From assembly GCF_002214605.1 (NCBI RefSeq), contig NZ_CP015193.1, positions 972,978 through 1,036,977 on the forward strand: a stretch of 64,000 nt of DNA, given 5' to 3'. A model generated the notes under the pieces. The model ran no database searches and had not been told where the DNA came from. It saw nothing but the letters and a program-made list of their open reading frames with translations. Numbering within the stretch: the stretch's first letter is position 1; each line of letters opens with the position of its first letter. This document shows positions 42,745-52,073 of the stretch, piece by piece. The position numbers were made by a program, and so were the translations under genes. This stretch comes from Thermococcus chitonophagus (GTDB lineage: Archaea; Methanobacteriota_B; Thermococci; Thermococcales; Thermococcaceae).

Positions 42745-42798
42745 TGGGCGAACCTCCCATTTTAAAAATGCCTCTAGAATTTAAGTATGGTGGTCATT

Positions 42799-43644
42799 AT
42801 GATAATCCTCGACAACCACTTCCATGTAGATCCAAACAACGGGATATTCCTTGAGGCCGTCAAGCAGTTCTACAGGGCAGGGGGGACTCATCTAGTTGTG
42901 GTCTATAAGAGCGCTCACGACTACGGCTTCCCTGGGGTCAGAGCGGAGGACTTCATGAAGGCAATGGACTTTCACGTTAAGCTAGTGGAGAAGATAAACA
43001 GTGAGACGAAAGTTAAGGCCTTTGCCGTCGTTGGAGTTCATCCTGCGGAATTCGACTATCTTGCAAGGAATAAGGGGCTAGAGTACGCGAAGAATGAGGT
43101 TATGAAAGCCCTAGAATACGCTCAAAAGCTGTGCCTAGAGGGGAAGGCCATCGGGATTGGGGAAGTGGGAAGGCCCCACTATGAAGTGCCTCAAGAGATA
43201 TGGGAGGCGAGCATAGAGCTCATGAAGTACTCAATGGCTCTAGCCAAAGACGCCGACTGTGCTGTTCAGCTTCATACTGAGAGCTTCGACGAGGAGAAGT
43301 TTAGAGAGCTAGGAAGGTACATTAAGGAAGTTGGAATTAAGCCCTACAGAGTAGTTAAGCACTTCTCACCTCCCCTTGTGAAGGTGGCCAAGGAGGTGGG
43401 GGTGTTTCCAAGCATAATAGCCAGCAGAAAGAATATAGAGGAGGCAATAAAACAGGGAAATAGATTTCTTATGGAGACTGACTACATAGATGACAAGAAA
43501 AGACCTGGAGCAGTTTTGGGACCAAAGACAGTTCCCAGGAGAACGAAAGAATTCCTGCAAAAGGGCTTGTTTACTGAGGGGGACGTTTACATGATACATG
43601 TGGAGAACCCCAGGGAGGTTTATGGTCTCGAACTTGAGGACTAA
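42799..43644 (+). CDS. TatD-like metal-dependent hydrolase (archaeal)
   Basis: 281 residues from ATG 42799, with GGTGGT upstream; an ATG at 42787 is an alternative. The amidohydrolase pattern is clear: DNHFHVDP at the N-terminus, VGVHPAEFDY, IGIGEVGRPHYE, VQLHTESFDEE, VKHFSPP and METDYIDDKKRPG. TatD enzymes are 3'-exonucleases or nucleotide repair enzymes in other organisms; this archaeal branch is not characterised. Encoded between the two Pbp11-like paralogues. Confidence 0.85.
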   Translation: MIILDNHFHVDPNNGIFLEAVKQFYRAGGTHLVVVYKSAHDYGFPGVRAEDFMKAMDFHVKLVEKINSETKVKAFAVVGVHPAEFDYLARNKGLEYAKNEVMKALEYAQKLCLEGKAIGIGEVGRPHYEVPQEIWEASIELMKYSMALAKDADCAVQLHTESFDEEKFRELGRYIKEVGIKPYRVVKHFSPPLVKVAKEVGVFPSIIASRKNIEEAIKQGNRFLMETDYIDDKKRPGAVLGPKTVPRRTKEFLQKGLFTEGDVYMIHVENPREVYGLELED

Positions 43645-43678
43645 GGAAATTTTTATAAGGTAGAAATATTTACCTACA

Positions 43679-43987
43679 TTGATGTTGAAAGCTGTACTTC
43701 GAAGGTTAAAGAAGAAATTCAGAAGCAACTCAATTGGCGTTATAAAGGTTGAGAAGAGGATAAGGGCCAAGAACATGGAGGCTATTTTGGGGAAGGTTGA
43801 GAAGGGAGTCGTAAGGGTAGGAGCCATTGTTGGAAAGGGAAGAGTCGTCCTAATAAAGAAGCACAGAGGCGAGATTGAATTCGCGATGTCGGGAGAGGAG
43901 ATTTTCGTGGTAATTAAAGGTACTGTGGGCAAGATAAAGGACGGCAAGGTAGAGGTTTTTGGGCCTAAAAGAAATAGCATATTTTAA
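43679..43987 (+). CDS. Second Pbp11-like small basic protein
   Basis: 102 residues. A very basic N-terminal helix (LKAVLRRLKKKFRSN) and the same barrel pattern as the gene at 41858: AILGKVEKGVVRVGAIVGKG, VVLIKKHRGEIEFAMSGEE and VVIKGTVGKIKDGKVEV. Probably nucleic-acid binding (inference). Convergent with the ABC ATPase and overlapping its end by 23 bases. Confidence 0.6.
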   Translation: MMLKAVLRRLKKKFRSNSIGVIKVEKRIRAKNMEAILGKVEKGVVRVGAIVGKGRVVLIKKHRGEIEFAMSGEEIFVVIKGTVGKIKDGKVEVFGPKRNSIF

Positions 43988-44717
43988 AGCCATGCTTAGT
44001 CTCAACGATCTCAACATTGCTATCAAAGGCCGCTTTTAAAAGCTCCCTACAGCCATTCCCAGCTTCGCACTCACCGAGGAACTTTCCTTCCTTGATGAAC
44101 ACCATCCTGTCCCCATACCTCAGGGCGAGATTTACATCATGCATTACGGAGATAACTGTTTTTCCCTCTTTGGATAGTCTTTTCAGAACGTTCATGACCT
44201 CTATCTGGCTCTTTGGATCGAGGTTGTTTGTAGGTTCATCAAGCAAGATTATGGGAGTTTCCTGGGCTAGGGCCCTAGCTATTGCCGCTTTTTGAAGTTC
44301 TCCTCCGCTAAGCATCCTTGTTGGCCTCTCTGCAAGTTTTTCTATCCCCACGGTCTTTAGTGCATGCATTACTGACTTTATGTCATCGTTACTTGGTCTT
44401 AGGCCCATATACGGCTTTCTACCCAAGAGAACGAAGTCAAAAACCCTCAAAAAGTTTGGTTCAACCCTCTGAGGGACGTAGGATATCAGCTTAGCTAGTT
44501 CATCCCTCCTCAACGCAGCCAAATTCCTGCCCATGATCTCTATTGACCCCGAGCACTTCAGCATGCCCATGATACATCTTAAGAGGGTACTCTTCCCCGC
44601 CCCATTCGGTCCCAGGATTACCAAGAATTCCCCTTTCTCAACGTCAAAGCTTATCCCCCTAAGTATTGAATGACCATTGTACGAGAAGGAGACGTCTCTC
44701 AAGCTTAGGGCCTTCAT
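43965..44717 (-). CDS. ABC transporter ATP-binding protein, iron/cobalamin (FecE/BtuD) type
   Basis: 250 residues. Walker A GPNGAGKST near 35-43, Q-loop SYVPQRVEPN, signature LSGGELQKA, Walker B IILLDEPTNNLDP and H-loop VMHD. A type II importer ATPase. Last of four genes joined by 4-base overlaps (FmdE-like, binding protein, permease, ATPase). Confidence 0.93.
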   Translation of the reverse strand: MKALSLRDVSFSYNGHSILRGISFDVEKGEFLVILGPNGAGKSTLLRCIMGMLKCSGSIEIMGRNLAALRRDELAKLISYVPQRVEPNFLRVFDFVLLGRKPYMGLRPSNDDIKSVMHALKTVGIEKLAERPTRMLSGGELQKAAIARALAQETPIILLDEPTNNLDPKSQIEVMNVLKRLSKEGKTVISVMHDVNLALRYGDRMVFIKEGKFLGECEAGNGCRELLKAAFDSNVEIVETKHGFKICYFF

Positions 44718-45748
44718 CTCGCCCCCTCCATCTTTATCAAAAGGTACAGGAACGTTGGGGCCCCTAAAAATGAAGTCACAACACCAACTGGCAGTATCAT
44801 TGGGGAGAACGCAAGCCTCGCGAATGTATCTGCTACCAAGAGTATTAAGGAGCCGAGTAGAGTGGAAAGGGGAATTAGGAACCTGTAGTCTCCTCCAAAC
44901 ATCAGCCTTATCGCATGTGGAGCAATCAGACCTATGAACCCTATAACCCCCACGAATGCAACGCTAACCGCCGTGATGTAGGCTGATAATATTGCGGAGA
45001 TCATCCTGAACTTGTCAACCTCAACCCCAATGGAAAGCGCGACTTCATCCCCAATTGATGTAGCATTAAGATCCCACCTCTTCGCCAAGAAGTATCCTAG
45101 TGTAGGTATAAACGAAACTAGCATGATTAAATCTTCCCTCCAGTAGGGCCTTCCAAGATCACCAAAGCTCCAGTACACCATTGCGGCAAGCTGAAGCTCG
45201 TTGGCAAAGTACTGAATTAAGGTCGTCATGGCCATGAAAAGTGAGCTCATGGCAACTCCGGCAAGTATCATCGCTTGAGGGCTCAGCCCCTTAAGCTTCG
45301 CCAGGGACACTATCACTATCGTTGAGAGCATCGCGCCCATGAACGCGAACAAAACTATTGCATAGGGATTATCTACCACAACTCTTCCGGAGCTCTCAGC
45401 GTAGCCCGCTCCAAGGATTATCGCCAGAGAAGCACCAAACATTGCTCCATGAGAAACTCCCATGGTGAAGGGAGTTGCTAAAGGGTTCCTGAGGATCCCC
45501 TGTAGGACTGCACCGCTTAAGGCTAGAGAAGCCCCAACTAGGACTGCCGCAACTATCCTGGGGAGCCTTATGTTCCAGACAGTGTAGACTGCTGCTCTCG
45601 AACCTTTGCCTAATAGAGCATTGAAAACTTCCCGCGAGGAGAGAGGATAAGCCCCCTTCATGAGGGAGAATAGGCTAACCAAGAAAATTAGGAAGAGAAG
45701 GCCAAAAGCTGCGAGAGTTCTCTTTCTAACGTATCCTTCGTACATCAC
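44714..45748 (-). CDS. FecCD-family ABC importer permease
   Basis: 344 residues with about ten membrane helices and FecCD signatures: [53 protein letters not shown], and near the end [21 protein letters not shown]. It imports metal chelates, cobamides or similar compounds. Start and stop both overlap neighbours by 4 bases. Confidence 0.93.
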   Translation of the reverse strand: MMYEGYVRKRTLAAFGLLFLIFLVSLFSLMKGAYPLSSREVFNALLGKGSRAAVYTVWNIRLPRIVAAVLVGASLALSGAVLQGILRNPLATPFTMGVSHGAMFGASLAIILGAGYAESSGRVVVDNPYAIVLFAFMGAMLSTIVIVSLAKLKGLSPQAMILAGVAMSSLFMAMTTLIQYFANELQLAAMVYWSFGDLGRPYWREDLIMLVSFIPTLGYFLAKRWDLNATSIGDEVALSIGVEVDKFRMISAILSAYITAVSVAFVGVIGFIGLIAPHAIRLMFGGDYRFLIPLSTLLGSLILLVADTFARLAFSPMILPVGVVTSFLGAPTFLYLLIKMEGAR

Positions 45749-46851
45749 GGGTTCACCGGCAGGGAGTATGTAACACTTCCGTTCTCAAGATCTACCTTTC
45801 CAAACCCGCCGAACTGCTTTGCCAATATCGAATAGACTGGCTTGCCCACGAGGAACTCATAGATCTCATCCGCCTTTTTCGCTGGATCTACATCTCTGAA
45901 CTTCTCGGGATACAGAACCTTGCCTATGAAATATGCATCGGCCATTGCAGTCCCGATGTTAGTGGCGTAGAAGTTGTAGGGTAGCAGACCATAAACGTGC
46001 CCCTCTTGGACTGCCTTTAGGGACTTGTAAAACCCTGGGTTCTTCTTGTAGTCTTCAAGGATAAGCTTTAATCCTCCTTCGTCTATGAAGAGGTACTCAG
46101 GTTGCCACTCGAGCAACTTTTCTTTATCTATAAACTTATGGCCTTTCCCAAGAACGCTGGCAACGTTCTCCGCATGCACAGCCTTGAATGGCGGATAATC
46201 GGCCTCGGTGCTCTCTATTCCATGTGCTCCCTTGTAGCCTATCCCACCAACGTACACGGTCTTAGGGGTTACGTCCTTTGTCCTTTCCTCCAAATCCTTC
46301 TGGATTGACTTTATGAAGTTAATTACCTCCTTGGCCCTCTCCTCCTTACCCAAGATTTTGCCGGCAAGTTCAAGTGACTTGAATAACTCCTCATCGCTGA
46401 AAGTTGCTAGCTCCCCATAGCTTAGAACAACAACCGGAATTCCGGTTTTTTCCTGAATTTCATCAGCGGTCTTCTTATCAACGTACGTCATGAATATCAC
46501 GTCGGGCTTGAGCTTCATTATCTCCTCCAAGTTTGGCAACTTGCCCGGGCCTCCCGGGCCTATCGTTGGGAGATTTCTAAGCTCAGGGTGAGCTAAGATG
46601 TAAGGCCTTCCGAAGTTGAACCTCTTTTCGAAGTCCTCAACGCCAACTACCATATCGCTCGCGTTGAGGTAGACTATCAGCCTTAAACAGCCGGGACCCG
46701 CGGCAACTATCCTGTGAACTTCTTTGGGAACCTCAACCGTTCTTCCAAGCATGTCCGTAACCTTTACTACATTGGAAGTCTCCGTTGGAGTTGAAGAACC
46801 TAGGCAACCGAGAACCAGAAAGACCAAGGCAAAAACTATTAACTTCCTCAT
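45745..46851 (-). CDS. ABC importer substrate-binding lipoprotein
   Basis: 368 residues. A signal peptide ends in a lipobox (FLVLGC, Cys16 probably lipidated). Then come [21 protein letters not shown] and the class III periplasmic-binding fold with [20 protein letters not shown]. The [11 protein letters not shown] segment is typical of the archaeal members linked to FmdE. The ligand is unknown; metal, metal chelate or tetrapyrrole are candidates. Co-encoded with permease, ATPase and FmdE-like gene. Confidence 0.92.
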   Translation of the reverse strand: MRKLIVFALVFLVLGCLGSSTPTETSNVVKVTDMLGRTVEVPKEVHRIVAAGPGCLRLIVYLNASDMVVGVEDFEKRFNFGRPYILAHPELRNLPTIGPGGPGKLPNLEEIMKLKPDVIFMTYVDKKTADEIQEKTGIPVVVLSYGELATFSDEELFKSLELAGKILGKEERAKEVINFIKSIQKDLEERTKDVTPKTVYVGGIGYKGAHGIESTEADYPPFKAVHAENVASVLGKGHKFIDKEKLLEWQPEYLFIDEGGLKLILEDYKKNPGFYKSLKAVQEGHVYGLLPYNFYATNIGTAMADAYFIGKVLYPEKFRDVDPAKKADEIYEFLVGKPVYSILAKQFGGFGKVDLENGSVTYSLPVNP

Positions 46852-47540
46852 TTGCTACACCTCCAGCTGGTTATCCCTCTTCCAATGATTGCAGGAATCT
46901 CCTCACCAGCACAGGCCCTGCAGTAGGGCTTTTCGTTTATGTAGACAACTTTAGGAGCCATTACAAGCTCACCGCACTTAGAACACCGAATGCTTTCGAA
47001 AATTGGGGCCTGTTCTATTGGCGGGACTTTAACCCTCTCAATCTTGAAGTAATCTTTTGGAAGATGTAGAAACTCCTTCGCTATCTCTTCCCAGTACCTC
47101 CACAACTCTTTCCTTTCCTCGGGGGTTCCCCTCCTTTCCTTCACTACTTTGTTGAAGAGTTTAGTTGCCCTGGGAGGGTAAAGTTCCCTAAGCTTCTCAG
47201 AATCTGCATAAACCCTCACACCCTCCCAAGTTTCCCTCTTAACTAGGGTTAATGCCGTCTTTCCAGTGTCAACGTAAATCAGGGAGTTGTTGCCGAGAGT
47301 ACAACCAGTTGCCACCTGCACTCCGTCGGTAAAGCAACTATTCGTTTCCACTATGGCGAGAATTGATTCGTCAACACTCCCCGAATAGTCGAGCCTTCCA
47401 ACTCCCAATTCCTCCATGGCTATCAGTGAGGCCCTAATTCCGAGGGCCAAATAGGGGCAGATGTGACCGTGGAACTCCTTTGCGTATTCAAGGATCCCCT
47501 CGGCATCTCTCTTTTCAACGAGCTTATTTAACTTGAGCAC
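46848..47540 (-). CDS. FmdE-like protein with C-terminal zinc ribbon
   Basis: 230 residues. FmdE domain at the N-terminus: [17 protein letters not shown] and later [19 protein letters not shown], with conserved His and Cys that bind metal. The C-terminal part is a zinc ribbon-type CSKCG...YCRACAG. FmdE was named from the formylmethanofuran dehydrogenase operon but occurs widely without it. It leads the ABC uptake operon, so it may handle or sense the imported metal or cofactor (inference). Confidence 0.9.
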   Translation of the reverse strand: MLKLNKLVEKRDAEGILEYAKEFHGHICPYLALGIRASLIAMEELGVGRLDYSGSVDESILAIVETNSCFTDGVQVATGCTLGNNSLIYVDTGKTALTLVKRETWEGVRVYADSEKLRELYPPRATKLFNKVVKERRGTPEERKELWRYWEEIAKEFLHLPKDYFKIERVKVPPIEQAPIFESIRCSKCGELVMAPKVVYINEKPYCRACAGEEIPAIIGRGITSWRCSK

Positions 47541-47613
47541 TTTTCACACCAATTGATAAAAGAGTAACACGATTTTTAACAGTTTTTTAAAGTGGGTGTT
47601 ATTAACTCCAGGT

Positions 47614-48342
47614 TTAGAACTTGAACAAGACCCATATTCCAATCCCTATTAGGAGGATTCCAGCAATTACTGAAAGCTCCCTAGAGTGTCTAACCATGGC
47701 CCTCGAGAACTCCTTGCTCTCGCTTAAGCTTCCCATTGCGAAGAGAATTATGAAGAGGGGCAGGACGAATATCAGGTTGTACAGGGCCAAGAGCAGGTAA
47801 GCTAGGGCCTCCATCTTAGATATAATCGTGTTGAAAACTATGTAAGGTCCCATAGAGCAGGGTAAGAGGGTTGTTGAGACTGCAAAACCTAGAATTAGGC
47901 CTCCAACTATTGTAGCTTCAGTTGAAAAAGCAAGCTTCCTTAACTTTCCCTTGCCGACGGTTCTAGACTTCTCGAGAAGCCCCGTTATTATCTCATATGT
48001 TCCAAATCCAATAGCTAAATAGCCGGCCCACGTTGTCGGTATCTTCCCAGTTAGGATCATGAGGCCTATTCCGAGGGTGTAGTATGAAGCATAAACGGCA
48101 AATATGAAGGCAAGGCCCACGGTGTATAAAGCCCTCTTGGGAAGGCCTTTGACTGAGAGTGCTATGAGGAATATAGTGTAGACCACAAAGGTGCAGGGGT
48201 TAACTGAATCAACTATTGCGAGGGTGAAGAACTGAGGGATGAAGCTTTGAAGATGAATTAAGCTCAGCGTTATTGAGCTTAGGCCAAAGGACAGGAGAAT
48301 TATGAGGAGGAGGTACTTGAACTCAGTTTTCATCCTGGGCAC
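47614..48342 (-). CDS. CcdA/DsbD-like membrane protein (thiol-redox relay)
   Basis: 242 residues with about six to seven helices. Two conserved Pro-Cys sites, DSVNPCTF in one helix and TTLLPCSMGPY in another, match the cysteine pair of CcdA-type electron carriers, which pass reducing power across the membrane for extracytoplasmic thiols. No thioredoxin-like partner is adjacent. Its position upstream of the FmdE operon on the same strand (74-base gap) may be coincidental. Confidence 0.82.
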   Translation of the reverse strand: MPRMKTEFKYLLLIILLSFGLSSITLSLIHLQSFIPQFFTLAIVDSVNPCTFVVYTIFLIALSVKGLPKRALYTVGLAFIFAVYASYYTLGIGLMILTGKIPTTWAGYLAIGFGTYEIITGLLEKSRTVGKGKLRKLAFSTEATIVGGLILGFAVSTTLLPCSMGPYIVFNTIISKMEALAYLLLALYNLIFVLPLFIILFAMGSLSESKEFSRAMVRHSRELSVIAGILLIGIGIWVLFKF

Positions 48343-48423
48343 AATTATTGAGAGCCTTCAAGGTTTTTAGGGCTTTCTAAAATTTTTGGTTGGAAACTAA
48401 AAGTGTCTCAAAAACACTTATAT

Positions 48424-48454
48424 ATTCAGTTGGTGAATAATTCAGTTGGTGAAT
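48424..48454 (+). promoter_or_regulatory. Tandem operator repeats at the DUF234 ATPase start
   Basis: ATTCAGTTGGTGAAT occurs twice (48424-48438, 48440-48454), 16 bases apart; each copy is itself a 5-5 palindrome (ATTCA/TGAAT). They end 3 bases before the GTG start. Confidence 0.7.
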
Positions 48455-48457
48455 ATA

Positions 48458-49837
48458 GTGAGGTTCATAGATAGGAAACGTGAGATCAACGAGCTAAATA
48501 AAGCCAAAGAGAGGGCAAGAGGGAGATTGTACGTTCTCGTTATTTATGGGCATAGGAGAGTGGGCAAAACAAGATTGCTTGCGGAATTTCTAGGTAAAAA
48601 TGATCTCTACTTTTTCGTGAATAGGGGCAAAAACTCCGAAAGGTTGCTCAAAGAATTTACCGAGATCCTGAGAGAAAAGCAACTTCTGGGAAAATATGAG
48701 GTTATTGAAACATGGGATCAGTTCTTTGACGTTCTGTTGTCTAGGTTTGAAGGTGTAGTGGCCTTCGATGAATTTCAAGACTTTCACTTCGTGGATAGAT
48801 CGGTGTTCTCAACATTGCAAAGGAAAATTGACGAGTTCGAGAATAAAGCCAAAGTCCTCTTAATCCTTACCGGATCAACGTTGGGGCTAATAAAAAGAAC
48901 GTTCCAGGATGGAAGAGAACCCCTTTATGGAAGAGTAGAGAAGTTTATGAAGCTTAAACCGCTGGGGATTAGAGATACATATAGATTTTCCTTAGAGCTT
49001 GGAATAGGCAAGATGCAGGATTTCATAACTCTGTACTCAGTATTTGGAGGTTACCCTAAGTACTGGGTTGCAATGGAGGATGAAGGATTAATAGGTGAAA
49101 GCGCGGAAAAAATCCTGAAGGAACTTATATTCTCCGAATTCCCTCCCCTTGAAAACGAGGCTGAGGTTATACTCTCGCTTGAGCTCGGAGGCAGATCATC
49201 TACTTACTACTCAATACTCCAAGCAATAGCGGAGGGAAAGTCAACGATTTCTCAAGTAGCCAGCCATCTGAGGAGAAAGGAAACCAGTATAACGAGGCAG
49301 TTAAATGAGCTCAAGGAGTACTTTGAACTTGTTGGGAAGACGTGTTCCCCAATAAATGAGAGGTGCCTCCTCTATGTTGCTCACCCATACCTAGCGTTCT
49401 GGTTTAGGTTCATTTATCCTAATCAATCTGAGTATGAAATAAACAGGGAAAAGCTTTGGAGGAAGGTTAAGAAGGAGTTAGAGGGCTACGTTGGGAATAG
49501 GTTTGACTTAATTGGTGCAGAAATCCTAACTTTAAAGTATCAAGTTTCCAAATTTGGAAGGCACTTCGGCTTTTACAGAGAGGGAGGTAAGAGGAAGGTA
49601 TATGAGATAGACTTTGTTGGAATAGATGGCAAGAGAGCCATATTCGCTGAGTTTAAGTGGCGTAAAAAGGCTATTGATGCAGAGAAACTAGTTGAGGAAT
49701 TGAAGTGGAAGGCGGAAATGAGTGGATGGAAGGGAGAGAAGAAGTTCGTTTTAGTCGGTAGGAAATTTAAGAACGTCCCCGGAGATGTTGAGGTTATAGA
49801 TGAGGAGGATGTTAGAGAGTTAATTTCTCAAGCCTAG
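48458..49837 (+). CDS. Archaeal ATPase with C-terminal DUF234
   Basis: 459 residues from GTG 48458, just after the repeats; TTG 48446 and GTG 48449 upstream lie inside the second repeat. Walker A GHRRVGKT near 31-38, Walker B VVAFDEFQ near 103-110, ILTGSTLG sensor, a central winged helix (TISQVASHLRRKETSI), then DUF234 with VYEIDFVGIDGKRAIFAEFKW, which has the look of a PD-(D/E)xK nuclease core. Similar ATPases are frequent in archaeal accessory regions; their role is unknown. Intact. Confidence 0.87.
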   Translation: MRFIDRKREINELNKAKERARGRLYVLVIYGHRRVGKTRLLAEFLGKNDLYFFVNRGKNSERLLKEFTEILREKQLLGKYEVIETWDQFFDVLLSRFEGVVAFDEFQDFHFVDRSVFSTLQRKIDEFENKAKVLLILTGSTLGLIKRTFQDGREPLYGRVEKFMKLKPLGIRDTYRFSLELGIGKMQDFITLYSVFGGYPKYWVAMEDEGLIGESAEKILKELIFSEFPPLENEAEVILSLELGGRSSTYYSILQAIAEGKSTISQVASHLRRKETSITRQLNELKEYFELVGKTCSPINERCLLYVAHPYLAFWFRFIYPNQSEYEINREKLWRKVKKELEGYVGNRFDLIGAEILTLKYQVSKFGRHFGFYREGGKRKVYEIDFVGIDGKRAIFAEFKWRKKAIDAEKLVEELKWKAEMSGWKGEKKFVLVGRKFKNVPGDVEVIDEEDVRELISQA

Positions 49838-49887
49838 TAATAGAATTTACATTTTATCAGTAGGCTCACTCTAAGTTCCTATAACTC

Positions 49888-49964
49888 AACTATCGTTAAG
49901 TTGCGTAAACCCAAGAAAGTTAACAATAGCGTAAAGTTTTTTAGGTTAACGGTAGTTAACGGTA
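49888..49964 (+). promoter_or_regulatory. Cluster of GTTAACGGTA-type operator sites
   Basis: Two direct copies of GTTAACGGTA (49945-49954 and 49955-49964) end 3 bases before the ATG. A related GTTAACAATAGC lies at 49919-49930 and an inverted AACTATCGTTAA at 49888-49899. The GTTAAC halves resemble the sites at 53687. Confidence 0.65.
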
Positions 49965-49967
49965 AAT

Positions 49968-51260
49968 ATGGACATAAATAAGCTTCTCGAGCTAATTAAG
50001 GAAGGCGAAAATGAGCGGATAGAGTTCAAGAGGGCGGCAACACCTGACATAGCGAGGGAAATATGCGCAATGGCAAATGCTGAGGGAGGATACATCCTAA
50101 TTGGAGTCACAGACGAAGGAAAGATCACGGGATGTAACGTTAAAAAAGCAAAAGAGACCATAACATCTGCTCTACAAAATGTTACACCTCCTCTAAAGGT
50201 AAAAATGCACGTGCTCAGCCTTGAGGGAAGGCATATCCTAGTGGTTGAGGTTCCCAAATCGAGTGTTTTATGTTCCATTGGAGGAGTCGCATACATAAGA
50301 GTAGGAACAGGAATAAGGCCCCTTTCAATCCAAGAGATAGTTATGCTTTCCTCGGAGCTTGGAACTATAACATGGGATGAATTTCCAGTTGCTGATATTT
50401 CAGAAATCAAGGAAGAATATGTAGAATGGTTTTTCAATTCAATGAAGCGCGCGAGAGGTAGGGAGATCCGCAGAGAAAACTGGAATCGGTATTTAAGGAG
50501 TGTTAGGGCAATCAAGGGGAATAAGTTGACAAATGCCGGAGTCTTGTTCTTTACAGAGGTTAAGGAGTTCATTCCTTATGCGGGAGGTAGGATAATAAAG
50601 GTGGCTGGAGGAGAGCCGGTGTGGAGCAGGGAATTCGAAGGGCCGATATGGAAGGTCATAGATGAAATGTACAATGAATTAATATCTCAGTTCAAGGTCA
50701 TTGAAGTCATCGTCGGGACAAAAAGAGTTAAGATCCCCGAATATCCGCCAAGGGCGATTAGAGAAGCTATTGTGAACGCTTTCGCTCACAGGAATTATGC
50801 TATTCCCTCCGACGTGAAGATTTTTATTCATTCGGATAAGCTGATAGTGCGGAATCCTGGGGGTCTAATGCCCGGGGTTGATCTAGAAGATCCCGAGCAC
50901 GTGCCGAGAAATCCAAACCTCTGCACGCTCCTGTATGACACTGGATACATAGAAAAGTACGGTTATGGGTTAAAGCTGATACGGGAAGAATGCAAGAAGC
51001 ATGGTCTCGTTGATGTCGAGTTTAAAAGCTCCGCAAATAAGTTTGAGGTAATATTCAAAAAAAAGAGCCAAGAGTTGCTTGATGACATTGACAAGAGAAT
51101 ATTGGAGTTTCTGACGATACCAAGGAGAACTGGGGAAATCAGCGAATACGTTGGTTTGTCAAAGCCAGCAGTACTCAAAAGGTTAGAGAGGCTTGAGGCC
51201 TTAGGACTCGTGAGGGCTGTTGGAAGAGGTGCGCACAGGAAGTACGTTGCAGTTGAATAG
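49968..51260 (+). CDS. AlbA_2 (Schlafen-like) ATP-binding regulator with C-terminal wHTH
   Basis: 430 residues of the COG2865 type. An N-terminal AlbA_2 domain (about 1-120: ERIEFKRAATPDIAREICAM, GGYILIGVTDEG). A central HATPase_c_4 region follows with ALQNVTPPLK, REAIVNAFAHRNYA and NPGGLMPG. The C-terminal winged helix (GEISEYVGLSKPAVLKRL) spans the last ~60. Homologues are transcription regulators or defence-linked. Multiple repeats directly at its start point to autoregulation. Confidence 0.88.
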   Translation: MDINKLLELIKEGENERIEFKRAATPDIAREICAMANAEGGYILIGVTDEGKITGCNVKKAKETITSALQNVTPPLKVKMHVLSLEGRHILVVEVPKSSVLCSIGGVAYIRVGTGIRPLSIQEIVMLSSELGTITWDEFPVADISEIKEEYVEWFFNSMKRARGREIRRENWNRYLRSVRAIKGNKLTNAGVLFFTEVKEFIPYAGGRIIKVAGGEPVWSREFEGPIWKVIDEMYNELISQFKVIEVIVGTKRVKIPEYPPRAIREAIVNAFAHRNYAIPSDVKIFIHSDKLIVRNPGGLMPGVDLEDPEHVPRNPNLCTLLYDTGYIEKYGYGLKLIREECKKHGLVDVEFKSSANKFEVIFKKKSQELLDDIDKRILEFLTIPRRTGEISEYVGLSKPAVLKRLERLEALGLVRAVGRGAHRKYVAVE

Positions 51261-51269
51261 CCTTTAGCC

Positions 51270-52073
51270 TTAGAACCCCTGAATTCCCTTTCTCCTCATG
51301 GTTCTCTCAAGGAACTTGTATGAGAGAACGCCCAGCGTTAGGTATAGTAGGGTTAACGCGAAGAGTATCAACAATTCCTCCCTTACCCCAAATATAGGTC
51401 TTGATCCGGTGAGAAGGGCCCTTAGAACGTCAACTCCCCACGTGAAGGGAAACGCATACGAGAGGTGCCTTAAGGGCCCCGGGAGGAGAGTTATGGGAAA
51501 GTAAAGACCTCCTATGAGGGGTGCCATGTTTCCAATTAAGGATACAACCTCATCTCCCTCCCTGATCACTAGGGTTAGTCCAAATATGAGATAGGCGAGG
51601 CCGAAAGAGGCAGTTATGGACAGGAGGAACACCACAACTGAAACGGCAACTTCAGAAACCGTTGCCCCAATAAGTCCCATAATAACTGCCAAGGCAACCA
51701 AGGGCAGGGAAGTAACAGTTGTTACAGCAATCCCAAGGAGAGACCAGCCCAGGATGTACTCAAGTGGAGTGAGAGGAGTTAGCAACATGTCCTCAAGCTG
51801 GTCTGTTCTCATGTAGTACCTTAGGACAAAGATGGAGGACCACACGACCTCCACGTAGTTCCAGTACGCTATTCCGAGGATGTAGTACTCAAAGTAGTTC
51901 TCTGTTCCCAAAATATCCCCTAAGCCAATCTTTTTCCCGTACCAGAGTGCAATTATAACTGGAACTACCGTGAGCACTGGAACTAGAACGTTCCCGTACC
52001 AGTCAATTCTGTACCTCCTCGCCGTCAGCAGGGACGCTTTGGCAAGTGCCAAAAACCTCACCAAGCCTCCCAC
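51270..52073 (-). CDS. ABC-2-type permease (third gene of exporter operon)
   Basis: 267 residues with six helices and the ABC-2 arrangement: an amphipathic start (LALAKASLLTARRYRIDW), long loops with QLEDMLLTPLTPLEYILGWS, and FPITLLPGPLRHLSYAFPFTWG near the end. It overlaps the upstream permease by 16 bases. Probably pairs with that permease as a heterodimer. The substrate is unknown. Confidence 0.87.
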   Translation of the reverse strand: MGGLVRFLALAKASLLTARRYRIDWYGNVLVPVLTVVPVIIALWYGKKIGLGDILGTENYFEYYILGIAYWNYVEVVWSSIFVLRYYMRTDQLEDMLLTPLTPLEYILGWSLLGIAVTTVTSLPLVALAVIMGLIGATVSEVAVSVVVFLLSITASFGLAYLIFGLTLVIREGDEVVSLIGNMAPLIGGLYFPITLLPGPLRHLSYAFPFTWGVDVLRALLTGSRPIFGVREELLILFALTLLYLTLGVLSYKFLERTMRRKGIQGF

